From NCBI GenBank assembly GCA_050692555.1, contig JBOGVS010000020.1:1-55926 (forward strand): DNA of 55,926 bases. The letters are read 5' to 3'. Position numbers and translations under genes: made by a program. Under the pieces are notes generated by a model that was not told the origin of the DNA, did not search any database, and worked only from the letters and a program-made list of their open reading frames with translations. The number at the start of each line of letters is the position of its first letter. The first letter of the stretch is position 1. This DNA is from DAITPV01 sp050692555. GTDB taxonomy: Bacteria; Actinomycetota; UBA4738; CALAEC01. Shown here in pieces: positions 9,725 to 17,997 of the stretch.

Positions 9725-11259
9725 ATGAGGCGCTCCTTGCGTGCAGCCGCAGTTGCGGGGTTTCTCGTGTCCTTTCTGTTCGTCCCCGTTCAGTCTGCAC
9801 TGGCGGCGACCATCACCGTCACTACCACCGCAGACGAGTTCGGAGCGGGGGCCGGCTGCTCGCTCCGGGAGGCCATCCAGTCTGCCAACACCGACGCCGC
9901 ATACGGCGGCTGCACCTCGGGAGCCGGAGCCGACAGGCTCGAGCTGCCCGCGGGAACCCACACGCTCACGATCACCGGCAGCGAGAACGCCAACACGTCC
10001 GGGGACCTGGACATCCTCGAGGACCTGACCATCCTGGGCGCAGGGGTGCCCACCACGATCGTCGACGGCAACGACATCGATCGGGTCTTCGACGTGGATC
10101 CCGACGAGACCGGCGTCACCGCGGAGATGTCGGACCTCACGATCCGAAACGGCAATGACCCGGCGACCGGGTGCGGCGGGGGGATCTGGAATCACGGGGC
10201 ACTGACCATCGTGCGCGGTGTGATCACCGGGAACCAAGCTGGGTGCGGCGGCGGAATCTTAACTTCGACTTTGGGGGCAACGGCCCCCTCAATGCGTTGA
10301 TGCTGACAGAGGTCCTGATCAGCGGGAACCAGACCGACGACCCCTCGAACGGGGTGGGCGGGGCCCTGTCGCACGGGCCGAACCGCACCGCCACACTGAC
10401 CAACGTGACCATCACCGGGAACACCGCGGAGGAGGGTGGCGGTGGCCTGTGGACGACGGGGGCGGGATCCGTAGCGACGTTGAACAACGTCACCGTTACC
10501 GGCAACACGGCTGATTCAGACGGAGGGACGAATGGCGGGGGCGGCATCGATAACACCTCGGGAACGGTGAACGTGATGAACTCCATCGTGACCGGCAACA
10601 CCGACGCCTCAGGAGGAGATGCGCCCGACTGTTCGGGTGCCATTACCTCTCAGGGCTACAACCTGATCGGCACCGGCGCCGGCTGCGGCTTCACCGGGGC
10701 GACCGGGGACAAGATCGGGACCGGTGCGGCGCCCATCAACCCTCAGCTGGGGCCATTGGCCGACAACGGGGGACCCACCGCGACCCACGCCCTGCTCACC
10801 GGCTCCCCGGCCATCGACGCCGGGAACCCCGCTCCTCCGGGCTCCGGAGGTGGGGCCTGTGCGGCCGCCGACCAGCGGGGAGTCCCCCGAAACTGCGACA
10901 TGGGGGCCTACGAGCTGGCCCAGTGCCTGGGGGTGGCGGTCAACCGGGTGGGGGTGGCCGGAACCGCCACCCTGACCGGGACCGCCGGTGCCGACGCCAT
11001 CCTGGGCCTCGGGGGCAACGACACCATCACCGCCGGGGACGGGAACGACCTCGGCCTGGGCCGCAACGGAAAGGACACCGAGGCCGGAGGCGCCGGCAAC
11101 GACAGGCTGAAGGGCCATCGGGGCAACGACCGCCTCAAGGGGCAGGCCGGCAAGGACCGCCTGAACGGCGGCCCGGGGAAGAAGGACCGCTGCGCCGGCG
11201 GCGGGGGAAAGAAGGACAAGGCCGCCGGGTCCTGCGAGAAGACCCTGGGGATCCCGTAG
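9725..11259 (+). CDS. Secreted CSLREA / parallel beta-helix protein with RTX-like C-terminus, one frameshift
   Basis: A likely cell-surface or secreted protein. The N-terminus has a clean signal peptide (MRRSLRAAAVAGFLVSFLF, cleavage after ALA about residue 27), then ATITVTTTADE and the CSLREAI motif that names the family. Repeats of the ITGNTA type form a predicted right-handed beta-helix; SPAIDAGNP and RNCDMGAYEL are of the choice-of-anchor Q type. The C-terminal 110 residues are glycine/aspartate nonapeptide-like repeats (GGNDTITAGDGNDLG) grading into basic ones (GNDRLKG, GKKDRC). The reading frame changes between about 10250 and 10262, as if one base were missing: either a broken gene or a sequencing error. 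A paralogue lies at 22900-24381. Confidence 0.75.
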
Positions 11260-11264
11260 GGCCA

Positions 11265-11270
11265 TACACT
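11265..11270 (+). promoter_or_regulatory. -10 element of leaderless truB
   Basis: TACACT followed by 7 bases and the truB GTG. No Shine-Dalgarno sequence is present. Confidence 0.5.
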
Positions 11271-11277
11271 CGGCGGC

Positions 11278-12123
11278 GTGACGGACGGCGTCCTCTTGGT
11301 CGACAAGCCGGCCGGGATCACCTCGCACGACGCCATCGATGTCGTGCGGAGGACCCTGGGGATCCGCAAGGTCGGACACGCCGGCACCCTGGACCCCATG
11401 GCCTCCGGCCTCCTGGTGATCGGTGTGGGCCGGGCCACCCGCCTCCTGCGGTTCCTGGGGAACCTGGACAAGGAATACGAGGGGGCCGCTCGACTGGGTG
11501 AGGAGACCGACACTCTGGACGCCGAGGGCGAGGTGGTTCGGACCGCCCCCGTGGATTCCTCCGAGGACGACGTGCGGGCGGCTATGGCCGGGATGGTGGG
11601 GACCTTCTCCCAACGACCCCCGGCCTATTCAGCGGTGAAGGTCGAAGGGAGGCGCCTGTACAAGGCCGCCCGGCAAGGGAAGCCCGTGGAGGGCGAGCCT
11701 CGAACCGTGCGGGTCGACGCGTTCGACCTGCTGGCCTTCGACGGACGCGACGTGGAGTTCCGGGTGGTGTGCGGCGGCGGTACGTACGTGCGGTCGCTAG
11801 CCGCCGAGGTAGGGACCAGGCTCGGATGCGGCGCCCACCTCACCCGGCTGGTTCGCACCCGGACCGGGCCGTTCCTCCTGCGGGACGCCGCCCCGCCGGA
11901 TCAGGTGGATGGCCCCCTCCCGATCGAGCGGGCGGTCGACCATCTGCCCCGTATGGAGCTCACCGATGACGAGGCCGAGGCCGCTCGCCACGGTCGTCCG
12001 CTTGGTCCGCCGGGCGGGCCCGGGTTCCACGCCGCGTTCGACCCGGCCGGCCGGCTGGTGGGGGTGTATCGAGACTGCGGGACGCGAGCCTGTCCCGAGG
12101 TGGTCATTCCATCCCAGGTGTGA
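11278..12123 (+). CDS. truB: tRNA pseudouridine(55) synthase
   Basis: Isomerises U55 in the T-loop of tRNAs. The 281-residue protein begins LLVDKPAGITSHDAIDVVRR; the catalytic aspartate is D39 within GHAGTLDPMASGLL. Conserved KEYEG, AYSAVKVEGRRLYKAARQG and YVRSLAAEVG are all present, and the C-terminal PUA-like domain follows. GTG start at 11278 with a -10 box just upstream. It lies upstream of ribF, rpsO and pnp, a conserved order. Confidence 0.93.
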   Translation: MTDGVLLVDKPAGITSHDAIDVVRRTLGIRKVGHAGTLDPMASGLLVIGVGRATRLLRFLGNLDKEYEGAARLGEETDTLDAEGEVVRTAPVDSSEDDVRAAMAGMVGTFSQRPPAYSAVKVEGRRLYKAARQGKPVEGEPRTVRVDAFDLLAFDGRDVEFRVVCGGGTYVRSLAAEVGTRLGCGAHLTRLVRTRTGPFLLRDAAPPDQVDGPLPIERAVDHLPRMELTDDEAEAARHGRPLGPPGGPGFHAAFDPAGRLVGVYRDCGTRACPEVVIPSQV

Positions 12124-12135
12124 CCCTCGGTCCGA

Positions 12136-12141
12136 TACCCT
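12136..12141 (+). promoter_or_regulatory. -10 element of leaderless ribF
   Basis: TACCCT followed by 8 bases and ATG 12150. This supports ATG 12150 over the in-frame GTG 12120 that overlaps the truB stop. Confidence 0.5.
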
Positions 12142-12149
12142 CACCGGCG

Positions 12150-13094
12150 ATGGAGGTTGTCCACGGTGTTCGGTCGCTTCCTCTCGAGGGCCCGTCGTCG
12201 GTGACGATCGGGTTCTTCGACGGTGTCCACCGGGGCCACCAGGCAGTGATCGGGCGGGCGGTGGAGGCCGGGCGGGAGCGCGGGCTCCGTCCCGTGGCGG
12301 TGACCTTCGACCGTCATCCGCTGGTCACGCTGTCTCCGGGGAAGGTGCCTCCGCTCCTCACCACGCTCCGTCGCAAGGCCCAGCTCATCGAGGACCTCGG
12401 CGTGGAGACCCTGTTCGTCCTGGAGTTCACCGAGGAGGTTTCCCGTTGGCCGCCCGAGGACTTCGTCGACCGGGTGCTCCACCGGGGACTGGGGACCCGT
12501 CACGTGGCCATCGGGTCGAACTTCACGTTCGGCCATCGGGCCGCCGGCAACCTGCAGGTGCTCACCGAGCTGGGCGCCATTCACGGCTTCACGGTGGAGG
12601 GGCTGGAGCTGTACAAGATCGACGGTCGCCCGGTGTCGTCCACGTCGATCCGTGAGGCCCTGGCGGAAGGGGACCTGCGGTGGCCGGAGCGAGCCCTGGA
12701 CCGCCGCTACGAGGTGGAGGGCGCCGTGGTCCCGGGGGCCGGGCGGGGCCGGAACCTCGGGTGGCCGACGGCGAACCTTCGAGTGCCGGACGGGATCCTC
12801 CTGCCGGGCCGCGGCGTGTACGCCGGGCGCGCCCGGGTGGGGGACCGCTCCTGGATGGCGGCCATCAACATCGGCGTCAACCCCACGTTCGGGCGGGAGC
12901 CGCTCCACCTCGAGGCCCACCTCCTGGACTTCGAGGGTGACCTCCTGGAAGCGGTGATGGCCGCGGAGTTCTGGGCCCGGATTCGGGACGAGGTTCGGTT
13001 CGAATCTGCCGAGGAGCTGGCCAAGCAGATCGAGGACGACGTGCGCGTCACCCGTGAGCTCGTCGTGAGCGGCGAGGCCGGTGTGATACCCTGA
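12150..13094 (+). CDS. ribF: Bifunctional riboflavin kinase / FAD synthetase
   Basis: Converts riboflavin to FMN and FMN to FAD. 314 residues, the usual length. The N-terminal nucleotidyltransferase domain has TIGFFDGVHRGHQ (the GxxHxGH-type motif) and VSSTSIREAL; the C-terminal flavokinase domain has GRGRNLGWPTANL and AAINIGVNPTFG. I chose ATG 12150 because homology begins there and a -10 box lies 8 bases upstream. Its last codons contain the rpsO promoter. Confidence 0.92.
   Translation: MEVVHGVRSLPLEGPSSVTIGFFDGVHRGHQAVIGRAVEAGRERGLRPVAVTFDRHPLVTLSPGKVPPLLTTLRRKAQLIEDLGVETLFVLEFTEEVSRWPPEDFVDRVLHRGLGTRHVAIGSNFTFGHRAAGNLQVLTELGAIHGFTVEGLELYKIDGRPVSSTSIREALAEGDLRWPERALDRRYEVEGAVVPGAGRGRNLGWPTANLRVPDGILLPGRGVYAGRARVGDRSWMAAINIGVNPTFGREPLHLEAHLLDFEGDLLEAVMAAEFWARIRDEVRFESAEELAKQIEDDVRVTRELVVSGEAGVIP
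13087..13092 (+). promoter_or_regulatory. -10 element of leaderless rpsO
   Basis: TACCCT, then 8 bases, then the rpsO ATG; same hexamer and spacing as ribF. It overlaps the ribF stop codon. Confidence 0.5.
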
Positions 13095-13100
13095 CCTGCG

Positions 13101-13367
13101 ATGTTGACCAAAGAGGATCGCTCTCGCTTGATCACCGAACATCGGCGGAGCGACTCCGACACCGGATCCCCCGAGGTGCAGATCGCCCTTCTGTCGAAGC
13201 GGATCGACGAGCTGACAGAGCACCTCAGGACCCACACGAAGGACCACCATTCCCGTCGTGGCCTCCTGCAGATGGTGGGCAAGCGCCGCCGTCTGCTCGA
13301 GTACCTGCGGCGCGAGGACGTCGAGCGGTACCGGGCCCTGATCCAGCGGCTCGGGCTCCGGCGATAG
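13101..13367 (+). CDS. rpsO: 30S ribosomal protein S15
   Basis: An 88-residue primary 16S rRNA-binding protein. The sequence carries the S15 hallmarks TGSPEVQIALLSKRIDELTEH, HTKDHHSRRGLLQMVGKRRR and YRALIQRLGLRR. It sits 6 bases after ribF and 165 bases before pnp, the order seen in many bacteria. The short gap to ribF and the -10 box argue for transcription from its own promoter. Confidence 0.97.
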   Translation: MLTKEDRSRLITEHRRSDSDTGSPEVQIALLSKRIDELTEHLRTHTKDHHSRRGLLQMVGKRRRLLEYLRREDVERYRALIQRLGLRR

Positions 13368-13387
13368 AGAAGGAGGCCGACCAGACA

Positions 13388-13531
13388 GGAGCGCGGGGCC
13401 CGTCCACAGGGGAGCGGGTGCAGCGCACGGTCAGTTATCAGTCGCGGACCCCGGAGCGTCAGCCGCGCCGTGGCCCACCACTGACAACTGATCGCGCTCC
13501 GCTCCTCGGAACAACGTTAGGAGGAGCATTC
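13388..13531 (+). promoter_or_regulatory. Highly structured 5' leader of pnp
   Basis: An 8-bp outer stem (13388-13395 with 13493-13500) encloses an 11-position stem with one A-C mismatch (13432-13442 with 13480-13490), an inner 5-bp stem (13443-13447 with 13463-13467) and a small GTGC/GCAC hairpin at 13418-13428. GGAA at 13508-13511 can pair with TTCC at 13529-13532 around the Shine-Dalgarno sequence. Position and compactness recall the Actino-pnp RNA motif or a PNPase autoregulatory leader; which one is not decidable by eye. Confidence 0.6.
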
Positions 13532-13532
13532 C

Positions 13533-15857
13533 ATGGAACCGATCGTCGCCACACGGAACATCGGCGGCACCGACATCACCTTTGAAACCGGCAAGCTGGC
13601 CATGCTGGCCCACGGGTCGGTGGTGGTCACCCTGGGCGAGACGCAGGTGCTGGTCACCTGCACCAGCGGACCGGCCCGGGAAGGCATCGACTTCTTCCCC
13701 CTCACGGTCGACGTCGAGGAGCGGATGTACGCGGCCGGGAAGATCCCCGGCGGTTTCTTCCGCAGGGAGGGCCGTCCCAGCGAGACGGCCATCCTCACGG
13801 CTCGCCTAATCGACCGCCCGCTGCGCCCAACCTTCCGCGAGGGCTTCCGCCAGGAGGTGCACGTGGTGTGCACCGTGCTGTCCGCGGATCAGGCCAACCC
13901 CTACGACGTCCCCGGGATCAACGGCGCCGGCCTGGCGACCTCGCTGGCCGGCCTCCCGTTCGACGGGCCCGTGGCCGCGGTGCGGGTGGGCCTCATGAAC
14001 GGACGGTGGCGGCTCAACCCCACGTATCAGGACCTCGACCTGGCCACGTTCGACATGATCGTGGCGGGGCGGCGGAACGACGCCGGTGGCGTCGACATCC
14101 TGATGGTGGAGGCCGAGGCTCCGGACCTGGCCCTGAAGCACATCGCCGAGGGGCAGGCCGCCCCCACGGAGGAGACGGTGGCAGAAGGACTGGAGGAGGC
14201 CAAGCGGGCCATCGGAGAGATCGTCGACTTCCAGCGCGAGATGGTCGAGCGGTTCGGGGTCGCGGAGCGGGAGTTCCCCAGCCGGAGCGACTACGACGAC
14301 GAGGTCGTCAAGGTGGTCGACGAGTTTTCCCGGGGCCGGCTCGGGGAGGCCATGCGGATCGCGGAGAAGATGGAGCGAAACCTGGCCCTTGACACCCTGA
14401 AGGAGGAGCTCTCCGCGCACGTCGCCGAGGTGTGGGACGAGGAGGCCCACGCCGCGCGGGTCCAGCAGGTGTCCAAGTACTTCAAGGCCCTCCAGAAGGA
14501 CGTGATGCGGCGGCGGATCATCGAGGAAGGCGTCCGCATGGACGGCCGCCGGACCGATGAGATCCGCCCCATCAGCAGCGAGGTGGGGCTGGTCCCCCGG
14601 GCTCACGGCTCGGGTCTGTTCCAGCGCGGCGAGACCCAGGTCCTGAACGTGATCACCCTGGGGATGCTGCGGATGACCCAGACCATCGACACCATCGACC
14701 CGGAGGAGTCCAAGCGGTACATCCACCACTACAACTTCCCGCCGTTCTCCACCGGGGAGACCGGGTTCATGCGGGGACCCAAGCGCCGGGAGATCGGCCA
14801 CGGGGCCCTCGCGGAGCGGGCCCTGGTACCGGTGATCCCACCGGAGGAGGAGTTCCCCTACACGCTCCGGCTGGTGTCGGACGTCCTTCAGTCGAACGGG
14901 TCCACGTCCATGGCCAGCGTGTGCGCATCCACGCTGTCGCTGATGGACGCCGGGGTCCCCATCAAGGCGCCGGTGGCCGGGATCGCCATGGGGCTGATCG
15001 CCGAGGGCGGAGAGTTCGTCACCTTGACCGACATCCTGGGGGCCGAGGACGCCCTGGGCGACATGGACTTCAAGGTCGCCGGCACCCGGGACTTCGTCAC
15101 CGCCCTGCAGCTCGACACCAAGGTGACCGGGCTGCCGGCCGAGGTCCTGGCCGGGGCGTTGAAGCAGGCCCGTGAGGCCCGCCTGTATATCCTGGAGCAG
15201 ATGCAGCAGACCCTTCCGGGGCCGCGGGAGGCGCTGTCCGCCCAGGCTCCCCGGGTGATCACCAAGCAGATCCCCGTGGACAAGATCGGCGAGGTGATCG
15301 GCCCCAAGGGCAAGCGGATCAACGAGATCATCGCCCTGACCGGCGCGGACATCGACATCCAGGACGACGGCACGATCTTCATCGGCGCCAAGGAAGGCGA
15401 GGGCGCCGAGCGAGCCATCGGGATGATCGACGAGATCCTCAACCCCCGGATCCCCGAGGTGGGGGAGCGGTTCAAGGGCAAGGTGGTCAAGACCACCACC
15501 TTCGGGGCGTTCGTCAACCTCCTGCCGGGGACCGACGGCCTGCTCCACATCTCCAAGCTGGGGCGGGGCAAGCGCATCGAGACCGTCGAGGACGTGGTGA
15601 ACGTCGGCGACGAGATCGAGGTCATCGTCACCGGGGTGGAGGAAGGTGGCCGCCGGATCAGCATCGATCCCCTGTGGGAGGGTGACGACCAGGAGGTCCA
15701 ACAGGTCCTGGAGCGGGCCAAGGAGCGAGGGTCGCCGGAGCGAGGACGCGGCGACCGCGGTGACCGCGGGCGAGGCGACCGCCCTCGAGGAGATCGCGGC
15801 CGTGGGGAGGGGGACCGTCGGCGTCGTGGCCCCCGGCCTCCTCGTTCCGAGGGATGA
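13533..15857 (+). CDS. pnp: Polyribonucleotide nucleotidyltransferase (PNPase)
   Basis: Phosphorolytic 3'-5' exoribonuclease, a trimer. 774 residues: RNase PH domain 1, an all-alpha linker, RNase PH domain 2 (RRTDEIRPISSEVGLVPRAH, then GSGLFQRGETQ), a KH domain (VDKIGEVIGPKGKRINEI, about 582-599), an S1 domain (from about 645), and a basic tail of RGDRG-type repeats from about residue 729 that may bind RNA. ATG 13533 has the Shine-Dalgarno sequence AGGAGGAG. The stop overlaps the peptidase start (ATGA). Confidence 0.96.
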   Translation: MEPIVATRNIGGTDITFETGKLAMLAHGSVVVTLGETQVLVTCTSGPAREGIDFFPLTVDVEERMYAAGKIPGGFFRREGRPSETAILTARLIDRPLRPTFREGFRQEVHVVCTVLSADQANPYDVPGINGAGLATSLAGLPFDGPVAAVRVGLMNGRWRLNPTYQDLDLATFDMIVAGRRNDAGGVDILMVEAEAPDLALKHIAEGQAAPTEETVAEGLEEAKRAIGEIVDFQREMVERFGVAEREFPSRSDYDDEVVKVVDEFSRGRLGEAMRIAEKMERNLALDTLKEELSAHVAEVWDEEAHAARVQQVSKYFKALQKDVMRRRIIEEGVRMDGRRTDEIRPISSEVGLVPRAHGSGLFQRGETQVLNVITLGMLRMTQTIDTIDPEESKRYIHHYNFPPFSTGETGFMRGPKRREIGHGALAERALVPVIPPEEEFPYTLRLVSDVLQSNGSTSMASVCASTLSLMDAGVPIKAPVAGIAMGLIAEGGEFVTLTDILGAEDALGDMDFKVAGTRDFVTALQLDTKVTGLPAEVLAGALKQAREARLYILEQMQQTLPGPREALSAQAPRVITKQIPVDKIGEVIGPKGKRINEIIALTGADIDIQDDGTIFIGAKEGEGAERAIGMIDEILNPRIPEVGERFKGKVVKTTTFGAFVNLLPGTDGLLHISKLGRGKRIETVEDVVNVGDEIEVIVTGVEEGGRRISIDPLWEGDDQEVQQVLERAKERGSPERGRGDRGDRGRGDRPRGDRGRGEGDRRRRGPRPPRSEG

Positions 15858-17221
15858 GCTCCGCCCGTAAGGACCGGGCCGTGATCCGCCGGAGCGAACA
15901 CGACTCCGGGATGCGTCTGGTGACCGAACGCATGCCGTGGGTACGCTCCACCACCCTCGGTGTGTGGGTGACCACCGGCTCACGACACGAGCCGGCCAGG
16001 ATCGCCGGTGCGTCGCACTTCCTGGAGCACCTGCTTTTCAAGGGAACCCCGAGCCGAACGGCCACCGACATCGCCGAGGCCTTCGACGCCGTGGGGGGCG
16101 ACCTCAACGCGTTCACCGGGAAGGAGCACACGGCGTTCTACGCGCGGGTGCTGGACCGCGACCTGCCGATGGCCGTGGAGTACCTGTGTGACATGCTCCA
16201 GCACTCAACGATCCGGGCGGGGGATCTCGACGCGGAGCGCACGGTGATCCTCGAAGAGATCAACATGCACGAGGACGCCCCCGACGAGCTGGTCCACGAC
16301 CTGTTCATGGAGAACCTGTGGCCGGGCGACCCGCTGGGCCGACCGGTGCTGGGGTCCGCGGAAACGGTGTCGTCGGTGTCCCGCGACCAGGTGCGGAGGT
16401 TCTGGCGACGCCACTACGTCCCCGGCAACTTCGTGGTGGCAGCCGCCGGCAACCTGGACCACGACCGGCTGTCGGAGCTGGTGCCCACGTTCATGGAACC
16501 CCGGCCGGAGGTGGCGGCCGTCGGTCCCATGGTCCGTGACATGGGAAGACCTCCGGATCCGGTGGGTGGGATTCACATCCGCCGGCGATCCACCGAGCAG
16601 GCCCACATCTGCCTCGGCACCGCGGGCCTGTCGCGGAACGATCCCCGGCGGTTCGCCCTGGGGGTGGTGAACGACGCCATCGGCGGGGGCATGTCCTCCC
16701 GGCTGTTCCAGGAGATCCGGGAGAAGCGAGGCCTGGTGTACTCGGTGTTCTCGTACCACTCGATGTTCGCGCAGACCGGCGCGTACGTGGTCTACGCGGG
16801 CACCGCACCCAGCCGGGCCCACGAGGTGCTCGGCCTCATCCTTCGCGAGGTGGAGGACGTCAGGGAGAAGGGGATCACCGAGCATGAGCTCGAGCGGGCC
16901 AAGAGCCACATGCGGGGTTCCATGGTCCTGTCCCTGGAGGACACCAGCAGCCGGATGAGCCGGCTGGGAAAGTCGGAGATCGCCCACGGCGAGGTCATCT
17001 CGATCGACGAGATCCTGGAGCGGATCGACGCGGTGACACCCGACGACGCTCGGGAGGTCGCGGCCGATGTGCTGGGCCGGCCCCTTTCGCTCACGGTGGT
17101 CGGACCCTTCGACCAGGGTGCCTTCGACGACGTGGGGATCGGGACGTCGGCTGCCGAAGCTCGAGCGGTGGCGGGCACGCCTCGGGCGGCGAAGCGCTCG
17201 TCCGGAAGCGATCCGGTTTGA
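15854..17221 (+). CDS. M16-family zinc peptidase (YmxG-like)
   Basis: A processing-peptidase-like zinc protease of the pitrilysin family. 455 residues; the inverted zinc motif HFLEH lies at residues 55-59 with the distal glutamate in EEINMHED, and the C-terminal M16 domain has GMSSRLFQEIREKRGLVYSV. In Gram-positives the gene next to pnp is often such a peptidase. Start ATG 15854 overlaps the pnp stop; its own stop overlaps the dapB TTG. Its substrate is unknown. Confidence 0.88.
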   Translation: MSSARKDRAVIRRSEHDSGMRLVTERMPWVRSTTLGVWVTTGSRHEPARIAGASHFLEHLLFKGTPSRTATDIAEAFDAVGGDLNAFTGKEHTAFYARVLDRDLPMAVEYLCDMLQHSTIRAGDLDAERTVILEEINMHEDAPDELVHDLFMENLWPGDPLGRPVLGSAETVSSVSRDQVRRFWRRHYVPGNFVVAAAGNLDHDRLSELVPTFMEPRPEVAAVGPMVRDMGRPPDPVGGIHIRRRSTEQAHICLGTAGLSRNDPRRFALGVVNDAIGGGMSSRLFQEIREKRGLVYSVFSYHSMFAQTGAYVVYAGTAPSRAHEVLGLILREVEDVREKGITEHELERAKSHMRGSMVLSLEDTSSRMSRLGKSEIAHGEVISIDEILERIDAVTPDDAREVAADVLGRPLSLTVVGPFDQGAFDDVGIGTSAAEARAVAGTPRAAKRSSGSDPV

Positions 17222-17997
17222 CCCGCGTCGCGGTCCTGGGCGCCGGCGGCACCATGGGCCGCCTGGTGTGCCGGGCCGTGCACGACGAACCCGATCTGGA
17301 GCTGGTGGCCGGCGTCGATCCATCGATGGCGGGCGACCCCCTCCCCGAGCCTGCCGGGACCGACCTCGCGGTCGGCGGGGACCTCGACGCGCTGACGGAC
17401 GCCAAGGCCGAGGTGGCCGTGGACTTCACCCGTCCGGACGCGGTGATGGACAACGTGCGAGGGGCGCTGGACCGGGGGATGCACGCGGTCGTGGGAACCA
17501 CCGGCATCGCGCCGCACCAGCTGGATCAGATCCGGGAGTGGGTGGCCGGTGGTGACCTGGGCGTGGTGGTCGCTCCGAACTTCTCCGTCGGCGCCGTGGT
17601 GAGTCAGCGGCTGGCCGCCGAGGCGGCCCGGTTCTTCGCGGCCGCCGAGGTGATCGAGCTTCATCACGACCGCAAGGTCGATGCCCCATCCGGCACCGCG
17701 GCGGCCACTGCCAGGCGAATCGCCGAGGCCCGTGAGGAGGCCTGGTCGGGTCCCACGGGCGGGGAGGAGTTTCGCGGCGGGGACGTGGAGGGGATCCGGA
17801 TCCACAGCGTCCGGCTGCCCGGACTGGTGGCCCACCAGGAGGTCATCTTCGGGGCCCAGGGACAGACGCTGACGATCCGGCATGACGCCCCCGACCGGTC
17901 CTGCTACTTGCCGGGCATCCTCCTGGCGATCCGCGAGGTCCGCCAACGGCCCGGCCTGACCGTCGGGCTCGAGCCGCTGCTGGGCCTGGAGAACTAG
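17218..17997 (+). CDS. dapB: 4-hydroxy-tetrahydrodipicolinate reductase
   Basis: Second dedicated step of the diaminopimelate/lysine pathway, NAD(P)H-dependent. 259 residues; the Rossmann motif AVLGAGGTMGRLVC is at the N-terminus, VGTTGI in the middle, and the catalytic ELHHDRKVDAPSGTA near residues 141-155. The start is TTG at 17218, forced by a 4-base overlap with the peptidase stop. The stop codon overlaps the stop of the convergent RTX gene (shared CTAG). Confidence 0.93.
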   Translation: MTRVAVLGAGGTMGRLVCRAVHDEPDLELVAGVDPSMAGDPLPEPAGTDLAVGGDLDALTDAKAEVAVDFTRPDAVMDNVRGALDRGMHAVVGTTGIAPHQLDQIREWVAGGDLGVVVAPNFSVGAVVSQRLAAEAARFFAAAEVIELHHDRKVDAPSGTAAATARRIAEAREEAWSGPTGGEEFRGGDVEGIRIHSVRLPGLVAHQEVIFGAQGQTLTIRHDAPDRSCYLPGILLAIREVRQRPGLTVGLEPLLGLEN

